Shown: positions 1 to 7,472, counted from the first letter of the stretch. The stretch: DNA of 17,118 nt from an uncultured Desulfovibrio sp. (GCA_900555975.1 USNI01000005.1:1-17118), one strand, 5' to 3'. Made by a program: numbers and translations. The notes: generated from the letters alone by a model not told the origin.

Positions 1-162
1 CCGGCTTCCTGCCGCTGCAAAGACGTCGTGAGAATCAGCCGCCATCCGGCAGTTTCCACCGTCGTGTTCCCCCTCCCGGGCACATTGAACATTCCGTCGT
101 TCCGCATTCCCCCCGCCCAGCATGCTCAAAATCGACGACCGGTGCCTCTTCTTATTCTTCAT
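1..162 (-). CDS. Possible unrecognised protein, N-terminal part only (runs off left edge)
   Basis: The reading frame is open for 54 codons from an ATG (complement of 160-162) to the window edge. The start has a very good ribosome binding site: GGGAG, then six bases, then ATG. The peptide begins MKNKKRHRSSILSMLGGGNA, is basic at the N-terminus and shows no signal peptide, membrane segment or motif that I recognise. Its codon use (many CGG and GGG codons) differs from the neighbouring genes, which prefer CGC, CGT, AGA and GGC, so it could be a transferred or poorly conserved gene, or not a gene at all. It would diverge from the disulfide reductase gene at 570, with about 400 bases of shared upstream region. 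The opposite strand is also open here, so openness alone proves little; the ribosome binding site is the main support. Confidence 0.4.
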   Translation of the reverse strand, partial: MKNKKRHRSSILSMLGGGNAERRNVQCAREGEHDGGNCRMAADSHDVFAAAGSR

Positions 163-569
163 ATCCAACTCCCTGTGAACAAAGCTCTTTTCCTCTGATT
201 TCCGTGTCTGTTTTTTTTACTTGTAAAAAAAATAACAAGGCTTTATTCAAAGGGAACAGGCTGTTGGAACCAAAAGAAGTCCCCGCCTGCGTTTCCGTGT
301 TTTCAGATCATGAAGAGCAGACCGGATCATCGACGAAAGATTGCGCTCATGAACTTTAACTTCCTCTTTTCCTGTCCGGAAAATCCGGCACAATACACTG
401 AATTTACTGTTTTTCCATACCGTCCTCATTCTCCATTCGCGGGAAAACGATTTGTGAAGAACCAGTAATATGCCGTAATTATCTTGCATTTCCTCATCAC
501 TTGCTGGTAAACTGTCCCGCGATAGTTTCCTTTTGACGATACGAACCTTATTCTCTGGAGGTTTTCAAC
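163..569. other. Intergenic region, possible divergent promoter region
   Basis: About 400 bases without a convincing gene. It is AT-richer than the surroundings and contains the palindrome at 211-232. A small inverted repeat (CCGGA, three bases, TCCGG) lies near 376-388. Weak promoter-like pairs for the rightward gene are TTGCAT (484-489) with TAAACT (508-513) at 18-base spacing, and TTGTGA (452-457) with TAATTA (476-481); neither is close to consensus. An 80-codon minus-strand frame across 247-489 has no recognisable features and I do not call it. Confidence 0.5.
211..232. repeat. Perfect AT-rich inverted repeat
   Basis: Two 10-base arms, eight T then AC on the left and GT then eight A on the right, flank a TT centre. 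The pairing is perfect. It lies 49 bases upstream of the minus-strand start at 162 and about 340 bases before the gene at 570. It could be an operator for a dimeric regulator, or a terminator-like A/T stem; the lack of GC pairs makes a strong terminator unlikely. Confidence 0.6.
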
Positions 570-2288
570 ATGGCTCCCAATATTCTCATCATCGGCGGCG
601 TCGCCCTCGGTCCGAAGGCTGCCGCCAGAGCCAAAAGGCTCATGCCCGACAGCAACATCACGATGATCGATCAGGGGACCTACATCTCCTACGGCGGCTG
701 CGGCATTCCCTACTTCGTCGGCGGCGACGTACCTCAGATGAACGGTCTGCGCACCACCAATGCCGGCGTCGTGCGCGACGAAGCCTTCTTCAAGGAACTC
801 AAGGGCGTCAACGCGATCTGCCACACGCGTGCCCTTTCCATCAACCGCAGGGAAAAGACCGTCACCGTGGAAAACACCCTGACCGGCGAAAAGAGCGACA
901 TGCCCTACGACAAGCTGGTCATCGCCACGGGCAGCAGCCCCCGCATTCCTCCCATTCCCGGCGCGGATCTGAAGAACGTCACCTCCGTCACCTGCCTTGA
1001 GGCCGCCAAGGCCATTCAGGAGCAGTGCGCCGCCCGCAAGATCAATCATGCCGTCATCATCGGCGCGGGATTCATCGGTCTGGAAATGGCCGTGGCTCTG
1101 GCCGACATGTGGGGCATCAAGGTGACCGTCATCGAAATGGTCGACCACATTCTGCCTGCGCAGCTGTGCTACAACTTCAGCCAGATGGCCAAGCACGATC
1201 TGGAGGAACTCGGCATCACCGTGCTCACCGGCGAAGCCGTGAAGGAGCTCAAGGGCAAGGACGGAGCCGTGTGCGAAGTCGTGACCAACAAGCGCACCAT
1301 TGAAGCCGACGAAGTCATCTTCTCCATCGGCGTGACGCCGAACTCCAAGATCGCCTCCGATGCCGGCATTGCCTGCCATCCCCGCGGCGGCATTCTGGTG
1401 AACACGCACATGCAGACCTCCGACCCCGACATCTATGCCGGCGGCGACGTGGTGGTGCTCCGCAATCTCATTTCCGGCGATCTCACCTATCTGCCCCTCG
1501 GCTCCATGGCCAACAGACAGGGACGCGTCATCGGCACCAACATTGCCGGCGGTCAGGCCACCTTTGAAGGCGTGGTCGGCTCCTGGTGCGTGAAGCTGAA
1601 CAAGATGTATGCCTCCGGTGCCGGTCTTACCCTGCATCAGGCCCGCATGGCCGGCTTCGACGCCATCGAAGTCAGCATGGAAGGTTCCGACAAGGCGCAC
1701 TTCTATCCCGGACACACCAACACCAGCATCAACGTGGTCGTGGACAAGCAGACCCGTCGCGTTCTGGGCATTCAGGGCATGAGCACCGACGGTTCCGCCG
1801 TCAAGGCCCGTACCGACGCCGTGGCTGCCATGCTTCAGGTTTCCCGCCCCACGCTGAACGATCTTTCCAACCTTGAAGTCTGCTACGCGCCGCCCTTCGC
1901 CTCCGCCATGGACGTGATCAACGCCGCCGGCAACGTGGCCGACAACGTGGTAAGCGGCTATCATCACGCCATCACCCCCGACGAGTTCGTCGACCTGTGG
2001 GAAAAGCGCGATGAGAACAACTATCTCTTCGTGGACATCCGTCCCGCCAAGGCCGGAAAGCCCATTGAAGAGCGTCATCCCGGCCAGTATCTCTCCCTGC
2101 CGCTGGAAGAATTCAACGCCCGCGCCAAGAATGAGATTCCGACCGACCGTCCCGTTGCGCTCGTGTGCAACACCGGCACCCGCGCCTATGAAGCGCAGCT
2201 CAAGCTCCGCAACATGGGCATCGAGACCGTGAACTCCTCCGGCGGTCACACCGCTCTGCGCAAGCGCGGCGACGAAGAAAAGTTCTGA
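570..2288 (+). CDS. FAD-dependent pyridine nucleotide-disulfide oxidoreductase with C-terminal rhodanese domain (CoA-disulfide reductase type)
   Basis: This 572-residue protein matches the layout of CoA-disulfide reductase/rhodanese fusions, which use NAD(P)H to reduce CoA disulfide, CoA persulfide or polysulfide in the cytoplasm. The FAD-binding N-terminus is IIGGVALGPKAAARAKRL (from residue 7), a variant of the usual GGVAGG motif. The single redox cysteine is C44 in SYGGCGIPYFVGG, as in CoADR/Npsr enzymes. An NAD(P)H-binding fold starts near residue 160 (VIIGAGFIGLEMA) and a second FAD motif is YAGGDVV near 290. A rhodanese domain fills about residues 465-572, and its active loop CNTGTR keeps the cysteine (C533). 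The start has GGAGG about nine bases upstream. It stands alone, ended by a strong terminator. A role in sulfur or persulfide metabolism fits a sulfur-reducing host; the exact substrate cannot be told from sequence. Confidence 0.9.
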   Translation: MAPNILIIGGVALGPKAAARAKRLMPDSNITMIDQGTYISYGGCGIPYFVGGDVPQMNGLRTTNAGVVRDEAFFKELKGVNAICHTRALSINRREKTVTVENTLTGEKSDMPYDKLVIATGSSPRIPPIPGADLKNVTSVTCLEAAKAIQEQCAARKINHAVIIGAGFIGLEMAVALADMWGIKVTVIEMVDHILPAQLCYNFSQMAKHDLEELGITVLTGEAVKELKGKDGAVCEVVTNKRTIEADEVIFSIGVTPNSKIASDAGIACHPRGGILVNTHMQTSDPDIYAGGDVVVLRNLISGDLTYLPLGSMANRQGRVIGTNIAGGQATFEGVVGSWCVKLNKMYASGAGLTLHQARMAGFDAIEVSMEGSDKAHFYPGHTNTSINVVVDKQTRRVLGIQGMSTDGSAVKARTDAVAAMLQVSRPTLNDLSNLEVCYAPPFASAMDVINAAGNVADNVVSGYHHAITPDEFVDLWEKRDENNYLFVDIRPAKAGKPIEERHPGQYLSLPLEEFNARAKNEIPTDRPVALVCNTGTRAYEAQLKLRNMGIETVNSSGGHTALRKRGDEEKF

Positions 2289-2308
2289 TCTCTGTTTCCG
2301 TTTCCATG

Positions 2309-2354
2309 AAAGAACCGGCAGATGCCCACATCGCGCATCTGCCGGTTCTTTTTT
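2309..2354 (+). terminator. Rho-independent terminator after the disulfide reductase
   Basis: A 17-base stem (AAAGAACCGGCAGATGC at 2309-2325 paired with 2335-2351) with a nine-base loop runs into six T at 2349-2354. It lies 20 bases after the stop codon. Confidence 0.92.
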
Positions 2355-2561
2355 CTCCAGAATCGATTTCTGCTTTTCCAAAGCGGCAAGCATTGCTCTG
2401 ACCGCCCCTTTTCGGCCATCATGCCGCCATCTCCGGCACATCGTCATCCGGCATCGGCGCAGGGGACGTTCTCTCAGCCCGCCGCCTGCAACCTTCGGAC
2501 ATCCCACAAAGAAACTTGCGCGGGCCGGTCGTATGTAGCATAGTGAGAAAAAGGGGCTTGT

Positions 2562-3905
2562 ATGGCATCATCTCTCTTCTCCCGCCCGTTCTTCCGCTTC
2601 TATCGCGCACTCTGGACGCTGGCTTTTCCCTTTCTGAAACGCAACGCCAGACTTTCCGACGGCTGGAATGAGCGCCTGGCCCCCGACGACTGGCTGGAAC
2701 CGGACCTGCCCAGACGGAACGGACGATGCGCAGACATCTGGATTCAGGCCGCCTCCGGCGGAGAAGCACGTCTGGCCGTGGCCATCTGTCAAAATTTCCG
2801 TCCGGATGCGACGCTCCGCGTTCTGGTGACGACATGGACGAGACAGGGAAGGGACGTCGTGGAAAAGGCTCTTCCCGCCCTCAGACAGAGTCATCCGCAT
2901 CTCATGGCAGCCGTACGCTTCGCTCCGCTCGATCATCCCGACGTCATCCGCCGAGCACTGTCCCTGGCCAGACCGCGCCTTGTGGCCCTGCTGGAAACCG
3001 AAGTGTGGCCCGGGCTTCTGGCTTCCTGCCGGGAAATGAACATTCCCGTTCAGGTCTTCAACGGTCGCATCAACAGTTCCACGGCCCATTTCGGACGTCT
3101 TTTCTCATCCCTCATGACCGACATTTCCCCTGCCGTCATCCATGCCGTTTCCCGCTACGACAAGCAGGGCTTTTCCGCCATCTTTCCCTGCCCGGTGGAC
3201 AGAATGTCCAACATCAAGTTCGATCTTGCCGCACAGACGCTTTCCGTGCCGCTTCCGTCCACATCATCCCTCTTCAAAGCCGCGGGTCCGGTCTTTCTCT
3301 TTGCTTCCGTACGCCAGTGCGAAGAAACCCGCATTCCCGGACAGCTTGCAAGACTGTACAAGGCCGTCCCCAATGCCTCCGTCATCGTCGTTCCGAGGCA
3401 TCTCCATCGCGTAGCGGCATGGAAAAGCGTTCTGGACGATCTGGCCTTCATGCCCGTGCTTCTGTCGGAAATGCCTCCGGGCGGCACGCTGCCGCGCAAG
3501 CACGTACTCATATGGGACAGGTTCGGAGACCTTCCCCAGCTCTATGCCTCCGCGCGCGCCGTCTTCGTCGGCGGAAGCTTCGGACAGGGCGGCCAGAACT
3601 TTCTTGAGGCTCTTTCCGCAGGACGGATCCCGTGCATAGGTCCTTCCGCCCACAACTTCCTCTGGGCCATGGGCATCGGAGACCCCTCCATGCCTTCCCT
3701 GGTGGAAGCCGGTCTTTTGCGCGTGGCGCACACTCCGCGGGACGTCATCAGCATCATGCTCGAACAGGCCGCCTCCACGCGCGACAGACATACCGTCCGG
3801 GAAGAATTTCGAAAATGGCTTCTCCCCCGGCAGGGGGCAGCCGCGGCAACGGCCCGTCTCATGGAAGCAGCCGTTGTCCCGTCCGGGAAAGACGACGGAC
3901 ACTGA
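2562..3905 (+). CDS. waaA: 3-deoxy-D-manno-octulosonic acid (Kdo) transferase
   Basis: WaaA (KdtA, glycosyltransferase family 30) moves Kdo from CMP-Kdo onto lipid A precursor on the cytoplasmic face of the inner membrane. The 447-residue product has a hydrophobic N-terminal anchor (about residues 13-25). It then has the family landmarks IQAASGGE (E68 is the expected catalytic glutamate; the usual form is ASVGE), ETEVWP (145-150), FNGRINSS, MSNIKFD, and the C-terminal nucleotide-sugar site FVGGSFGQGGQNFLEALSAG followed by GPSAHNF. The usual GGHNPLEP is changed to GGQNFLEA. The length is somewhat above the usual 420-430. AAGGGG lies six bases before the ATG. It is separate from kdsC, which sits 4.7 kb downstream in the same window and makes its precursor. 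No clear terminator follows it. Confidence 0.92.
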   Translation: MASSLFSRPFFRFYRALWTLAFPFLKRNARLSDGWNERLAPDDWLEPDLPRRNGRCADIWIQAASGGEARLAVAICQNFRPDATLRVLVTTWTRQGRDVVEKALPALRQSHPHLMAAVRFAPLDHPDVIRRALSLARPRLVALLETEVWPGLLASCREMNIPVQVFNGRINSSTAHFGRLFSSLMTDISPAVIHAVSRYDKQGFSAIFPCPVDRMSNIKFDLAAQTLSVPLPSTSSLFKAAGPVFLFASVRQCEETRIPGQLARLYKAVPNASVIVVPRHLHRVAAWKSVLDDLAFMPVLLSEMPPGGTLPRKHVLIWDRFGDLPQLYASARAVFVGGSFGQGGQNFLEALSAGRIPCIGPSAHNFLWAMGIGDPSMPSLVEAGLLRVAHTPRDVISIMLEQAASTRDRHTVREEFRKWLLPRQGAAAATARLMEAAVVPSGKDDGH

Positions 3906-4069
3906 TCACGCCCGGACATTGAAAAAATCCACGCAGTACCGTACACACGTTCATACGGCACGCCCGAAGGCTCACGCATGTCCCTTCCCCGCGCAGGCCG
4001 TTCCGGCAGGACTCCCGACAGCGGACGCTCTGCCGCTCACCGGGATTCTCATCTTCTCTGGAGTCTGAC

Positions 4070-5050
4070 ATGAACATTCTCGTCATCGGCGGCGCCGGCT
4101 ACATCGGCAGCTGCACCAGCAAGGCGCTGGCCCGGGCGGGCCACCGAGTCACCGTGTACGACAACCTGTCCACAGGCCATCGGGATCTCGTCAAGTGGGG
4201 AACTCTCGTCGAGGGAGACATTCTGGACGCACCCAGACTCAGAGACTGCCTGAAAACCGTAAGACCCGACGGCATCATTCATTTTGCCGCCTTCTCGCAG
4301 GTCGGAGAATCCGTACGGGATCCCGGAAAATACATCCGCAACAATGTCGGCGGAACGCTGAACATTCTTGAGGCCATGCAGGATGCCGGCATACGCAACA
4401 TCGTGGTTTCCAGTACGGCCTCGGTCTACGGAATCCCCGAACGCATGCCCGTCACCGAAGCCTGCCCGACTCTTCCCATCAATCCCTACGGGGAAACCAA
4501 GCTCTTCATGGAACGGATGCTGGCAGACTTCGCTCTCTCCTGCGGTCTCTCCTGGACGGCCCTGCGCTACTTCAATGCCGCCGGCGCCGATCCGGAAGGG
4601 GAAACCGGCGAGCGGCATACGCCGGAGACGCATCTCATCCCCCGCGCCCTCATGGCCCTTGACGGCAAGGTCCCCGACTTTCACGTCATGGGAGACGACT
4701 ATCCTACAAGAGACGGCACCTGCATCCGCGACTACATTCATGTGCAGGATCTGGCAGACGCGCACATCAGAGCCATGGAACGTCTCCTGAAGGAAAAGGA
4801 CGGCGAAGGCACGGCCATGAACCTCGGCACCGGAACCGGACTCTCCGTCATGGAGATTCTCAACGCCATAGAAGCCGTGACCGGCCGTACCATGACGTAT
4901 ACAACGGGTCCGAGAAGGGCCGGAGATCCGCCTGCTCTGGTGGCTGATTCCTCCAGGGCGAGGGAGCTTCTCGGCTGGAAGCCCTCACGATCCGGAGTCG
5001 AGGACATCATACGCGACGCCTGGAACTGGTATATGCTCGATCAGGCCTGA
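4070..5050 (+). CDS. galE: UDP-glucose 4-epimerase
   Basis: GalE is a cytoplasmic NAD-dependent enzyme that interconverts UDP-glucose and UDP-galactose for LPS or capsule synthesis. The 326-residue protein is a short-chain dehydrogenase of the extended type. It has the NAD motif GGAGYIG (G7, G10, G13), DNLSTG at 31-36, the SSTASVYG stretch with the catalytic Ser/Thr at 114-116, and the YxxxK pair Y140/K144. RYFNAAGADP and a C-terminal LGWKPS are also typical of GalE. TGGAG six bases before the ATG supports the start. The 164 bases before it show only a weak promoter candidate (TTGAAA at 3919-3924, TACACA at 3942-3947, spacing 17), so it may be read from waaA. A related epimerase specificity (UDP-GlcNAc or UDP-GalA) cannot be excluded. 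Confidence 0.93.
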   Translation: MNILVIGGAGYIGSCTSKALARAGHRVTVYDNLSTGHRDLVKWGTLVEGDILDAPRLRDCLKTVRPDGIIHFAAFSQVGESVRDPGKYIRNNVGGTLNILEAMQDAGIRNIVVSSTASVYGIPERMPVTEACPTLPINPYGETKLFMERMLADFALSCGLSWTALRYFNAAGADPEGETGERHTPETHLIPRALMALDGKVPDFHVMGDDYPTRDGTCIRDYIHVQDLADAHIRAMERLLKEKDGEGTAMNLGTGTGLSVMEILNAIEAVTGRTMTYTTGPRRAGDPPALVADSSRARELLGWKPSRSGVEDIIRDAWNWYMLDQA

Positions 5051-5235
5051 AGTCCGGTCGAACCGTGCACAGCGTCCCGTCCTGCGTTCCGTGAGACGAT
5101 CGAACTCGCGCCTTCCGGCTTTCGAAAAGGATCGGGCGCCTCATGCGGGTCTCTGATCCGATGAAGAAAAAAAGAAAATGCCTGCGGCACGCCGTTTTCC
5201 GTGCTGCCGCGGACTGCAGCCGCACCCTCCCCCTC

Positions 5236-5265
5236 TGGACAGGACAAGCTCCCCGGACGTATATT
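5236..5265 (+). promoter_or_regulatory. Putative sigma-70 promoter for the lipoprotein/kpsD pair
   Basis: TGGACA (5236-5241) and TATATT (5260-5265) are 18 bases apart and each differs from consensus at one position. Transcription would begin near 5272, about 38 bases before the lipoprotein ATG. Two direct copies of CGCGGAAT (5271-5278 and 5283-5290, 12-base period) overlap the expected start and could be a regulator site. Confidence 0.5.
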
Positions 5266-5309
5266 CCTTTCGCGGAATCATCCGCGGAATATTTCATAAG
5301 GGTACTCCC

Positions 5310-5663
5310 ATGCGTATTTTCCTTATTCCTGCCGCGCTCTCTCTGCTGCTTGGCGGATGTCTCGCCAATCCCTTCGGCTCTTCTCCCGCACCCGAAGTCC
5401 CCATGCCTGAAACGCCCCTTTCTCCCGTGCCTCAGTTCATTTCCATGAACAACGCCGGCGCTCAGGCCTCCATTGACGATCCTGCCTTCGGCGGTACGGT
5501 GGACGTCATGGTCGAAGGTTCCTTCACGTCGGCCTCCGGACGCGACTGCAGACGGGCCGTCGTCAGTCAGCCTCCCCATGAAGCGGAAATCATCATTCTC
5601 TGCCGTCAGGGCGAGGGCTGGGAACTCATGCCCCGCGTCTGGGGACGCGGTCTTGACCGCTGA
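5310..5663 (+). CDS. Small putative outer-membrane or periplasmic lipoprotein
   Basis: I do not recognise the family. The 117-residue product has a lipoprotein signal peptide: MRIF, a hydrophobic stretch, then the lipobox LLGGC with C17 as the expected lipidated residue. The mature part has a proline-rich linker (about residues 25-42). A small folded region contains two cysteines (in GRDCRR and IILCRQG) that could form a disulfide, and the C-terminus is WELMPRVWGRGLDR. AAGGG seven bases before the ATG at 5310 supports this start; in-frame codons further upstream (from 5178) do not encode a plausible signal. The gene lies 64 bases before kpsD, so the two are probably co-transcribed. By position it may assist polysaccharide export, which is inference only. 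Confidence 0.8.
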   Translation: MRIFLIPAALSLLLGGCLANPFGSSPAPEVPMPETPLSPVPQFISMNNAGAQASIDDPAFGGTVDVMVEGSFTSASGRDCRRAVVSQPPHEAEIIILCRQGEGWELMPRVWGRGLDR

Positions 5664-5727
5664 TCATGCATCCTTCGGCAGTACGCTTTCTTCACGTTTC
5701 TTTCCAGCCTTCGGGCAGGAGCAACTC

Positions 5728-6315
5728 TTGCGTTCTCTCATCCTTTTCCTTCTTTCCTGGCTTATCCTGACCTCTCCCGTCACAGCGGCCGAATCGACCA
5801 GCACGGCCACGGCTACGGCCACCGCCACGGCTACGGCAACCACATCCTCGTCGCCGTCCACCCAGGAGCCGCATCCCTTCGGCAGCAATCTGTTCCAGGG
5901 AAATTTCGCCTCCAACGGTTCCGCTTCCACCATCCAGAGCGGCGACCGTATTCTTGTGCGCCTCTGGGGCGCCCTCACGCTCGATGACGTATTCACGGTA
6001 ACCCCCGCCGGCACGCTTGATCTGCCCGGTCTCGGCAGCATTCCGCTCTCCGGTCTGCCCAGAGGAGACTCCGCACAGATTCAGCAGTCCATCGTCAGCA
6101 AGCTGAACGTCTCCGGCATCAGCGACGTGCAGGTATACGCAAGACCTCTGGACACCCAGAACGTTTCCGTGTTCGTTACGGGATTCGTCAATCATCCCGG
6201 CAACTACCCCGGCATGGCCTCGGACAACATTCTCTCCTTTCTCGACAAGGCGGGATCGACTCACGCCGCGGCAGCTACCGCGACATCCGCGTCCTGCGCA
6301 ACCAGCAGCCCATAG
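5728..6315 (+). CDS. kpsD 5' fragment as read in the unshifted frame
   Basis: This is the part that would be made if no frameshift occurs: a 195-residue secreted peptide with the signal sequence, the Thr-Ala repeat and the N-terminal polysaccharide export domain with the start of the first SLBB-like region. It ends in about 18 out-of-frame residues after KAG (STHAAAATATSASCATSSP) and a TAG. It lacks all later SLBB-type domains and the C-terminus, so it is unlikely to export polysaccharide. Confidence 0.7.
   Translation: MRSLILFLLSWLILTSPVTAAESTSTATATATATATATTSSSPSTQEPHPFGSNLFQGNFASNGSASTIQSGDRILVRLWGALTLDDVFTVTPAGTLDLPGLGSIPLSGLPRGDSAQIQQSIVSKLNVSGISDVQVYARPLDTQNVSVFVTGFVNHPGNYPGMASDNILSFLDKAGSTHAAAATATSASCATSSP
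5803..5838 (+). repeat. Six-copy hexanucleotide repeat encoding Thr-Ala
   Basis: Six imperfect ACGGCN units (one is ACCGCC) encode six Thr-Ala pairs just after the KpsD signal peptide, in the stretch ESTST(TA)6TTSSS. The unit is a multiple of three, so gain or loss of copies changes linker length without breaking the frame. Confidence 0.9.
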
Positions 6316-6470
6316 CCACGGCCGACCTGTATCCCTTCATTCTCTACGGACAGATTCCGTCCATCCGCTTCAACGACGGAGACACCATCGTCGTCGGAGA
6401 AAAAGGCCCCACGGTATCCGCCAGCGGCGAAGTACGCAATGCCGCACGTTTCGAATTTGAAAAGGGAAGC

Positions 6471-7337
6471 ATGACGGGCGAAGCCCTGACCAGACTGGCC
6501 GATCCCAATTCAAAGGCCTCTCATGTGAGCATTTCCGGATTCCGGAACGGTGTGCCCTACAATCAGTATCTGTCCCTCAAGGAATTCAACAGACTGAAGC
6601 TCGAAAACGACGATCAGGTCCGCTTCCAGGCCGACACTGCGGGCAATACCATCATGATCGAGGCACAGGGCGCCATTCTCGGTTCCTCCCGCTTCCCCGT
6701 GCGTCGCAATGCCCGGCTTCAGGAAGTGCTGAGCTATATTTCCGTGGATCCCGACAGAGCCAACCTCTCCGGCCTGTACATCAAGCGTCTGAGCACGGCA
6801 AAGCAGCAGAAAAAAGCCATTGAAGACGCTCTGAACCGCCTGGAACACAATGCCTATACGGCAACATCCTCCAGCAACGACGAAGCACAGATCCGTGCCA
6901 AGGAAGCTGAAATGCTGTCGAGCTTCATCGATCGTGCGCGCAAGGTGGAGCCGGAGGGCATCGTCGTTGTGGGCAGCGGAGGCAAGATCGCGGACATAGC
7001 CCTTGAAGACGGAGACGTCATCGTCATTCCTGAAAAAACCGATGTGGTCATGATCAGCGGTGAAGTCATCATGCCTCAGGCCGTGGTGTGGAACAAGGAC
7101 CGCGACATGAGCGACTACATCAAAAGCGCGGGCGGCTTCAGCAACCGTGCGGACACATCCAACATTCTTGTGGTTCATCCTGATGGAGAAGTCACGCCCA
7201 GAGCCAAGGACGTCATGCCCGGCGACCAGATTCTCGTACTGCCCCGCGTCGACTCCAAGAATATGCAGGCCGTCAAGGAAGTATCCGAAATACTTTATCA
7301 GATCGCTGTGGCCTGCAAGGTCATTCTGGATCTGTAG
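6471..7337 (+). CDS. kpsD 3' fragment with a possible internal start
   Basis: The homologous frame is open from about 6243 to 7337. The first ATG with a usable ribosome binding site (AAGGGA just upstream) is at 6471 and gives 288 residues. These cover the later SLBB-like domains, a charged helical stretch (KQQKKAIEDALNRLEHN, then EAQIRAKEAEMLSSFIDRAR) and the conserved KpsD C-terminus. It has no signal peptide, so any product would stay in the cytoplasm. I regard it as the remainder of the broken gene, not an independent gene. Confidence 0.6.
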   Translation: MTGEALTRLADPNSKASHVSISGFRNGVPYNQYLSLKEFNRLKLENDDQVRFQADTAGNTIMIEAQGAILGSSRFPVRRNARLQEVLSYISVDPDRANLSGLYIKRLSTAKQQKKAIEDALNRLEHNAYTATSSSNDEAQIRAKEAEMLSSFIDRARKVEPEGIVVVGSGGKIADIALEDGDVIVIPEKTDVVMISGEVIMPQAVVWNKDRDMSDYIKSAGGFSNRADTSNILVVHPDGEVTPRAKDVMPGDQILVLPRVDSKNMQAVKEVSEILYQIAVACKVILDL

Positions 7338-7377
7338 TCCTCCGTCCGACATCTGAAACAAACGCAAGGAACAGACG

Positions 7378-7415
7378 AGAAGAGCCGTTCCGGCTGCTGC
7401 CGGAACGGCTCTTCT
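7378..7415. terminator. Bidirectional terminator between kpsD and the glycosyltransferase
   Basis: A perfect 16-bp stem (AGAAGAGCCGTTCCGG at 7378-7393 with its complement at 7400-7415) has a six-base loop. It sits between two convergent genes. A short T-rich stretch (ATTTT) follows on the plus strand; the minus-strand side has almost no T run, so termination there may be weaker. Confidence 0.85.
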
Positions 7416-7472
7416 GCATTTTCAGTACCCGTGAGTCTCAAATTCGTCGATGCAAACGACGCTTGCTCCGCA

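Larger units (their letters stand above)
5728..7337 (+). pseudogene. kpsD: KpsD-like polysaccharide export protein, interrupted by a frameshift near 6250-6256
   Basis: KpsD is the periplasmic/outer-membrane export component for group 2-type capsules. Both halves match E. coli KpsD as I recall it. The first half has FGSNLFQG, ILVRLWGALTLDD, and VFVTGFVNHPGNYPG. The second half has RGSYRDI, NDGDTIVVG, LEDGDVIVIPEKTDVVMISG, and the C-terminus ILYQIAVACKVILDL. The TTG start at 5728 has AGGAG six bases upstream and gives a signal peptide (MRSLILFLLSWLILTSPVTA, cleavage near A20/A21) with no lipobox. The reconstructed length is about 537 residues against about 558 in E. coli. The frame breaks after FLDKAG: the 5' frame stops at 6315, while homology continues in the -1 frame as GIDSRRGSY. 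Adding back one GGCG unit restores KAGGIDSRRGSY. It could be a true mutation, a reversible switch or an assembly error. Confidence 0.88.

Noticed and set aside
247..489. An 80-codon minus-strand frame in the left intergenic region
   Set aside because: The sequence has no recognisable domain or ribosome binding site and overlaps the region where promoters for the gene at 570 must lie.
426..2507. A 693-codon open frame on the minus strand opposite the disulfide reductase gene
   Set aside because: It is in antisense to a clearly conserved gene, is full of low-complexity Gly/Ala/Val/His/Asp sequence, and is what strong GC third-position bias produces on the opposite strand. It has no ribosome binding site or domain.
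2516..2544. Promoter TTGCGC-17-CATAGT before waaA
   Set aside because: The implied transcription start (near 2551) would leave only about ten bases before the ATG and cut off the ribosome binding site; I consider it too weak to list.
3250..3910. Several overlapping plus- and minus-strand frames inside waaA
   Set aside because: They are Arg/Ser/Pro-rich out-of-frame translations of a conserved gene with no independent support.
6240..6320. Programmed -1 ribosomal frameshift in kpsD
   Set aside because: There is no X-XXY-YYZ slippery heptamer at the junction, and a simple -1 slip would give KAGID, one glycine short of the conserved KAGGID. A 4-bp contraction explains the sequence better.
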